A stretch of 64,000 bases of DNA from Leptothrix sp. (in: b-proteobacteria) (GTDB taxonomy: Bacteria > Pseudomonadota > Gammaproteobacteria > Burkholderiales > Burkholderiaceae_C), in assembly GCA_013822685.1 (NCBI GenBank), contig PNKV01000004.1, forward strand, positions 1 to 64,000, read 5' to 3'. How positions within the stretch are numbered: position 1 is the stretch's first letter; the number at the start of each line of letters is the position of its first letter. Below are positions 60,452-64,000 of this stretch, in pieces. The notes under the pieces are model-generated. The model did not search any database. It was not told where the DNA came from and saw nothing but the letters and a program-made list of their open reading frames with translations. The position numbers and the translations under genes were made by a program.

Positions 60452-61319
60452 CGCTTGATTCGGTGAGGCTGGCCGCGCCGACGACGCCGTTGTCGCGCTC
60501 CGGCAGGTGCCGGCTCCAGTGGTCCTGGCGGCGCTGAACCACCACCACGCCGCGCAGCGCAGGGGCTTCGTCCAGGCGCCCTTGCAGTTCTTTTTGTGAG
60601 TCGCACAGGTAGCGGTTGCAGACGTCCGAGCGCATCTCGCGCGGCAGGGCGCAGCCACCGGCCGTGTGGTTGATGCACGAGCCCGCCTGCGTCTTGGGGG
60701 CCAAGCGATCGAGGTAGGCCGACATCACCTCTTCAGGCCGCCAATGCGGTTGTTGCGCCATGACGCGGCGCACCGTGTCGGCCGACAGGTAGGCAGTGTC
60801 TCCGCCGCGGGTGCAGCAGCCACCACGGCACAGCGCGCAGACCTGGCCAGGCAGTGTTGACCCACTCGCGGTGGCCACCACGTCCGCGGGCGGCGCTTCA
60901 TCGTTGGGCAAGGTGGCCTGCGCGATGATGTCCTTCAAGTGATCGCGGTAGTTGTGTCGCCGGCCTTGCGCCGGCTTGCGTTGGCGCGCGGGGCCACTGG
61001 GCAGGGCCAGGCGGATGAATTGATCGGCTTGGTGACTGGGCAAATGGGCCTCGACCGCGGCCCACTGGGCCAGGTTCTCCGCGGACTCGGATGCGGTCAA
61101 GGTGCGCAGGCGTTCGTCCTCGGCGCGGGCCCGGGCGCGTTGCTCGCGCGTGTTCCTGGCCCGCCAATGCAGATGCTGGCGGAATGCCGCCTCGCCCAGC
61201 GTGGCACGCTGGTCCAGCACCATGCGGCAGGGCACCGCGTGGCAGATGGGATAAGGCCCCACCGCGCCGGGCGATCGCGTGGTGAGCAAGGTGCCGCACA
61301 CCACGCATTCCAGAGGCAT
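60426..61319 (-). CDS. Cysteine-rich protein with YkgJ-like CxxCxxxCC cluster
   Basis: A 297-residue soluble protein I cannot assign beyond motifs. The N terminus has CVVC...CHAVPC, a zinc-finger-like set. A middle helical, Arg-rich part (ARNTREQRARARAEDERLR) follows, then CALCRGGCC, SCINHTAGGCALPREMRSDVCNRYLC, the pattern of YkgJ/UPF0153-type metal or Fe-S cluster binding proteins. The start is ATG 61319, where the Cys motif begins; the open frame goes further upstream into the next gene. It is 7 bases downstream of the 335-residue gene and tail-to-tail overlaps the sheath-like gene by 26 bases. Confidence 0.72.
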   Translation of the reverse strand: MPLECVVCGTLLTTRSPGAVGPYPICHAVPCRMVLDQRATLGEAAFRQHLHWRARNTREQRARARAEDERLRTLTASESAENLAQWAAVEAHLPSHQADQFIRLALPSGPARQRKPAQGRRHNYRDHLKDIIAQATLPNDEAPPADVVATASGSTLPGQVCALCRGGCCTRGGDTAYLSADTVRRVMAQQPHWRPEEVMSAYLDRLAPKTQAGSCINHTAGGCALPREMRSDVCNRYLCDSQKELQGRLDEAPALRGVVVVQRRQDHWSRHLPERDNGVVGAASLTESSVSPGPGNS

Positions 61320-61326
61320 GGGGTGC

Positions 61327-62334
61327 TCAGGCCAGTTTGGCCACCTTGCGCCTGACCGACGCGAAGAAGCCCTTGCTCTTGTGCGTGGCCTTGTTCTGCG
61401 CCAGCCCTTCCAGTTGGATGCGCGATTCACCGATGTTCTTGCGCGCGATCTTGAGCATCGGGTCCATCTGCGTCTTCTTGAGTTGCTCGACCTTGTCCAT
61501 CCAGCCGGGCAGGCCGATGTCGGCCACGAAGAAGTTGGCCACGGACGAGGTGTCGGCGCAGGTCAGCAGGTAGCAGCCCAGGATGGGGCAGTCTTCGAAC
61601 ACGGTCAGGTCCAGTGTCTCAGGCGTGGCCAGGCGGCGGTTGCCGGCGCGCAGGTCCTTGATGGTCAGGCCCAGGTAGAACAACTCCAGGCCCAGGGTGG
61701 CCAGCGAGTTGGCCAGGCCGATGGCCGCCGTGGTGCCCGTGCCCATGTCGGCAAACAGGCCGGCGATCTTGGCGCCCGTGGCCGTGGCCTGTTGCGCCAA
61801 CTGCACCGAGTGCTTGGCCAGGTCCCGCTTGATGATCGCCTGCACGGCATTGGCCGCCGCCACGGGGTCGCCGCGCAAGAAGCCCTTCTTGTAGTCGCCG
61901 CATTTGTAGAGGTTGTAGCCGTCTTCGGCGACCGCCTTGCCCGCCTTGGCAAGCTTGCCGCCACTGACCAGCACGCCGATGACGGGCAGCACCTCGGCGA
62001 CGATGTCCGCCACCACGGCCGAGGTCAGGGCTTCGATCACGTCATCGATGCCATCGAGGTCGGCGCATTGGGCGATGAAGTCCTTCACGGCCTTGTCCAG
62101 GCCGGGGATGGAGGACGCCGTGCTGGTCGCGGTCTTGGCAGGGTTCAGCAGCTTCTTGCCGCTGGACCGGGCCTCTTTGGCCGAGCTGATCAGGTTCTTG
62201 GCAACGGCGGCCCGGTCGGTGGAGCCAAATTTGAGCGTGGTGCCTTTGAACGTCTGCTGCAGCAGCTCGCGGCGGGCGTTGGCGATGGCGCCCATGCCGA
62301 TGTAGTCGGCGCGGGTCAGGGGGGTGGTGGCCAT
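61327..62334 (-). CDS. Hypothetical protein with hydrophobic helices (335 residues)
   Basis: I do not recognise this protein. It begins MATTPLTRADYIGMGAIANARRELLQQTFKGTTLKFG and has at least two hydrophobic helix pairs (about 92-120, VVADIVAEVLPVIGVLVSGG; about 190-215, GTTAAIGLANSLATLGLELFYLGLTI), several Cys (KCGDY, DCPILGCYLLTC) and a basic C terminus. No signal peptide is visible. Its place between a Cys-rich protein and a lipoprotein/peptidase pair in T6SS DNA makes a membrane-acting effector or effector carrier possible, but there is no motif proof. Confidence 0.68.
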   Translation of the reverse strand: MATTPLTRADYIGMGAIANARRELLQQTFKGTTLKFGSTDRAAVAKNLISSAKEARSSGKKLLNPAKTATSTASSIPGLDKAVKDFIAQCADLDGIDDVIEALTSAVVADIVAEVLPVIGVLVSGGKLAKAGKAVAEDGYNLYKCGDYKKGFLRGDPVAAANAVQAIIKRDLAKHSVQLAQQATATGAKIAGLFADMGTGTTAAIGLANSLATLGLELFYLGLTIKDLRAGNRRLATPETLDLTVFEDCPILGCYLLTCADTSSVANFFVADIGLPGWMDKVEQLKKTQMDPMLKIARKNIGESRIQLEGLAQNKATHKSKGFFASVRRKVAKLA

Positions 62335-62360
62335 GGGTGTTGCTGCCTTGAAGGGTTGCG

Positions 62361-62822
62361 TCAGGGGGCCGGAGTGACCGCGTGGCTCGACAGGTTGACC
62401 AGGAAGCGCTTGCCGGCTTCGTTCTCGATCGACAGTTGTTGCTGGTCGGGCGTCAAGGCCATCTGCTTGAAGTACACATCCTGGACATCCTTTTCCAATG
62501 CCGCGTCGTACTGCACCTCGTAGACCTGGGCGGTCCACAAACGCTGGCCGGACGCGATATCCGTGGCGCTCAGGTAGCCATTGCGGTGCGGCAGGCCTTG
62601 GCGGATGCCGTTCATCACCTGTTCGTAGCGAACACCTTGGTGAACGATGGCGGGCACCTGGGGGGGAATGCTTCTGCTCATTTGAATCATGGGTTTCTCC
62701 TTGGGGGCCGGTGAAGGCGTTGAGGGCGCATCGGCCATGACTGCACAACTCTGCAGCGCCATGCTCAAGGCCGCGACCATGAGCATGGATCGCGGTGGCT
62801 GGGCGCGCCGAGGCCGTGTCAT
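62361..62822 (-). CDS. Small lipoprotein, candidate immunity protein of the M35 peptidase
   Basis: A 153-residue exported lipoprotein: signal peptide SMLMVAALSMALQSC with lipobox LQSC (Cys26), then a Pro/Ser linker and a small domain (YEQVMNGIRQGLPHRNGYLSATDIASGQRLWTAQVYEVQYD, VYFKQMALTPDQQQLSIENEAGKRFLVNL). An Ala after the Cys would direct it to the outer membrane. Its ATG overlaps the peptidase stop by 4 bases (ATGA), as effector-immunity pairs often do, and a periplasmic location would suit protection from a periplasm-delivered protease. The family function is unknown; the role is inferred. Confidence 0.75.
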   Translation of the reverse strand: MTRPRRAQPPRSMLMVAALSMALQSCAVMADAPSTPSPAPKEKPMIQMSRSIPPQVPAIVHQGVRYEQVMNGIRQGLPHRNGYLSATDIASGQRLWTAQVYEVQYDAALEKDVQDVYFKQMALTPDQQQLSIENEAGKRFLVNLSSHAVTPAP

Positions 62823-63886
62823 TTCAGGGCCGAGGTGCGGTCACCCTCGGTCAGCGCGCCGCCTGCGTCGGCACAGAAAAAGGCCCAGCTTTCCGCGTTG
62901 ACGCTGGCATCCGCGAACGAAAATCCAGGGCCGGGCTTGATGCCTTCCCAGGCGTAGAACTTGTCCTGCGTGCCCACGTCCAGGTGGGTCAGCTCGTGCA
63001 CCAGGATGCGTGTCCAGTTCTTCAAGCCTTTCAACAGGTTGTTGTTGCCGAAGAACTGGTTCTCGATGTAGACCACCTCGATCTTTTCGCGGTTGGGCAG
63101 GGCCCAGACAAAGGCTTCGGAGTTCTCGAGCGACTGGCCTCGGTACTCGGGGTGGTCGGTCATCACCAGGTGGCCGCTGCCCAGCTTGGCCGCGATCTTC
63201 TTGAAGCCGGCCTGCAGGTCGCTGATCAGCAGGGTCAACTGATCAGGCGTGTTGCTGCCATCGTCGAACCAGCGCTTGACCACGACCAGTGCTTTGGCCT
63301 TGGCCGATGAGTCTTTCTTGGACGAGGCATTGCCCAGCAGGATCAGTGTTTTCTGAACCCACTTCATGGCCTCCTGGGTGGCATCGGACAGGTTCTTCTT
63401 GTCCTCTTCGCTGAAGCGCTGCGACACATCGGCCAGGCGCGAACGCAGCTTGGCCACGTCCGCACCGGCCAGGTCCTTGGAGGGCCAGCCCGCGGCACTG
63501 GCTGGCAACGAGCAGATCCACACCTTGTGGCTGCCCCGCTTGCGCAGCAGGTAGAGGTGGCGCAGCAGCTTGAGTGCGGCCGCCTTGTCGCGGGTGGCAT
63601 CGTTGATGCCGCTCACGGCGGTGGGCTTGGCGTGGTCGTAGTCGCCCGTGGCCGACAAGATGCCTTCGGCCTCGTCGGTGAGCTTCTTGCTGCCTTTGAA
63701 CACGCCCTGGCTCTCGCCCTCCAGCACCCGCTTGCGCAGGTCGGACAAAGCCGAGGCGCCGTTGTCGCTGGGGCCATCGGCAGAAAACACCTTCTTCAGC
63801 TCGCCGACCAGCTTGAGCCAGTCTTTGTTGAAGGTGCGCCCTTTGATGACTTCCTGGGCTTTCTCGAATTCTTCGGTGAAAAACAT
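62819..63886 (-). CDS. M35-type (aspzincin) metallopeptidase, candidate T6SS effector
   Basis: A 355-residue protein without signal peptide. The C-terminal domain (about 235-345) carries the aspzincin motif HELTH (297-301) with GTQDKFY seven bases... residues downstream (Asp308, third zinc ligand), then NAESWAFFCAD (330-340), as in deuterolysin/lysine-specific metalloendopeptidase (M35). The N-terminal 230 residues are mostly helical and of unknown type (LWK/KK-rich, no Cys apart from WICSL). Lack of its own export signal, T6SS context and an overlapping lipoprotein gene together suggest an effector cut-off peptidase delivered by VgrG. An alternative is a housekeeping protease. Confidence 0.8.
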   Translation of the reverse strand: MFFTEEFEKAQEVIKGRTFNKDWLKLVGELKKVFSADGPSDNGASALSDLRKRVLEGESQGVFKGSKKLTDEAEGILSATGDYDHAKPTAVSGINDATRDKAAALKLLRHLYLLRKRGSHKVWICSLPASAAGWPSKDLAGADVAKLRSRLADVSQRFSEEDKKNLSDATQEAMKWVQKTLILLGNASSKKDSSAKAKALVVVKRWFDDGSNTPDQLTLLISDLQAGFKKIAAKLGSGHLVMTDHPEYRGQSLENSEAFVWALPNREKIEVVYIENQFFGNNNLLKGLKNWTRILVHELTHLDVGTQDKFYAWEGIKPGPGFSFADASVNAESWAFFCADAGGALTEGDRTSALK

Positions 63887-63908
63887 GGTTGCTCCGATGC
63901 TGGCTGGT

Positions 63909-64000
63909 CAGGCAAAGTCGTAGCTGAACTCGCCGTTGGTCACGCCAACGCTCACGCCCTTGATCTCCTGGCCTTCCATCATGCGTGTGAGGAACTCGCG
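63909..64000 (-). CDS. 3' end of a gene running off the window
   Basis: The last 30 codons and the TGA (63909-63911) of a minus-strand gene whose start is outside the window. The visible C terminus reads REFLTRMMEGQEIKGVSV and then GVTNGEFSYDFA. It lies 22 bases upstream of the metallopeptidase gene and would be co-transcribed with it. I cannot name the family from this fragment. Confidence 0.6.

Overview
The window is GC-rich (by eye about two thirds G+C), gene-dense chromosomal DNA from a Gram-negative bacterium. Burkholderiales (Betaproteobacteria) is the best guess, from the look of the TyrB, FadD, YaeQ, OpgGH and QseEFG-like proteins; this is inference from protein flavour, since there is no rRNA to confirm it. 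I see no tRNA, rRNA, CRISPR array or insertion sequence. No stretch over 300 bases lacks a gene.

1-12.8 kb: metabolism and signalling. A soluble PAS hybrid kinase, glutathione peroxidase, aromatic aminotransferase and FadD come first. A tightly packed minus-strand run follows: hydroxypyruvate isomerase, alpha/beta hydrolase, YaeQ, type-B carboxylesterase, a periplasmic binding protein and a membrane hybrid kinase. The last three look like an enzyme/ligand-receptor/sensor unit.

12.9-25.1 kb: a two-partner secretion locus. It encodes an outer-membrane TpsB transporter, a 2998-residue TpsA exoprotein with five nearly identical 73-residue repeats, and an exported caspase-like protease.

25.1-64 kb: a type VI secretion (T6SS) region interrupted by other genes. 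PpkA kinase and TagF come first, then DUF1428, GNAT and the osmoregulated periplasmic glucan genes opgG-opgH. Next is a GlrK-QseG-GlrR (QseE-QseG-QseF) two-component set that directly follows tssM, tssL and tssK. An OmpA-like protein, an MCP and a small outer-membrane-type protein separate these from a second T6SS block: PAAR-like DUF4280, PppA phosphatase, Fha/TagH, two unknown proteins, a DUF4123 effector adaptor, a run of immunity-type genes, a deaminase-type toxin, VgrG and a TPR-methyltransferase. A divergent sheath-like TssB/TssC fusion follows, then a Cys-rich protein, a 335-residue unknown, a lipoprotein and an M35-type metallopeptidase. Canonical hcp, tssA, tssB, tssC, tssE, tssF, tssG, tssJ and clpV are not in the window.

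How it works together: PpkA, PppA, TagH and TagF form the known threonine-phosphorylation control circuit of T6SS, and PpkA, TssL and TagH share a short RT-x-I-x-P motif that may be the phosphosite. The most distinctive points are (a) a sigma54 promoter match with GlrR-type and IHF-type sites in front of opgG, directly downstream of the glrR-like gene; (b) a deaminase toxin cassette whose boundary is marked by a 22-proline microsatellite and a drop in GC, followed by a stack of immunity genes lacking partner toxins; (c) a metallopeptidase/lipoprotein candidate effector-immunity pair; (d) a TssB-TssC fusion lacking the TssC C-terminal region; and (e) the TpsB-TpsA-caspase cassette.
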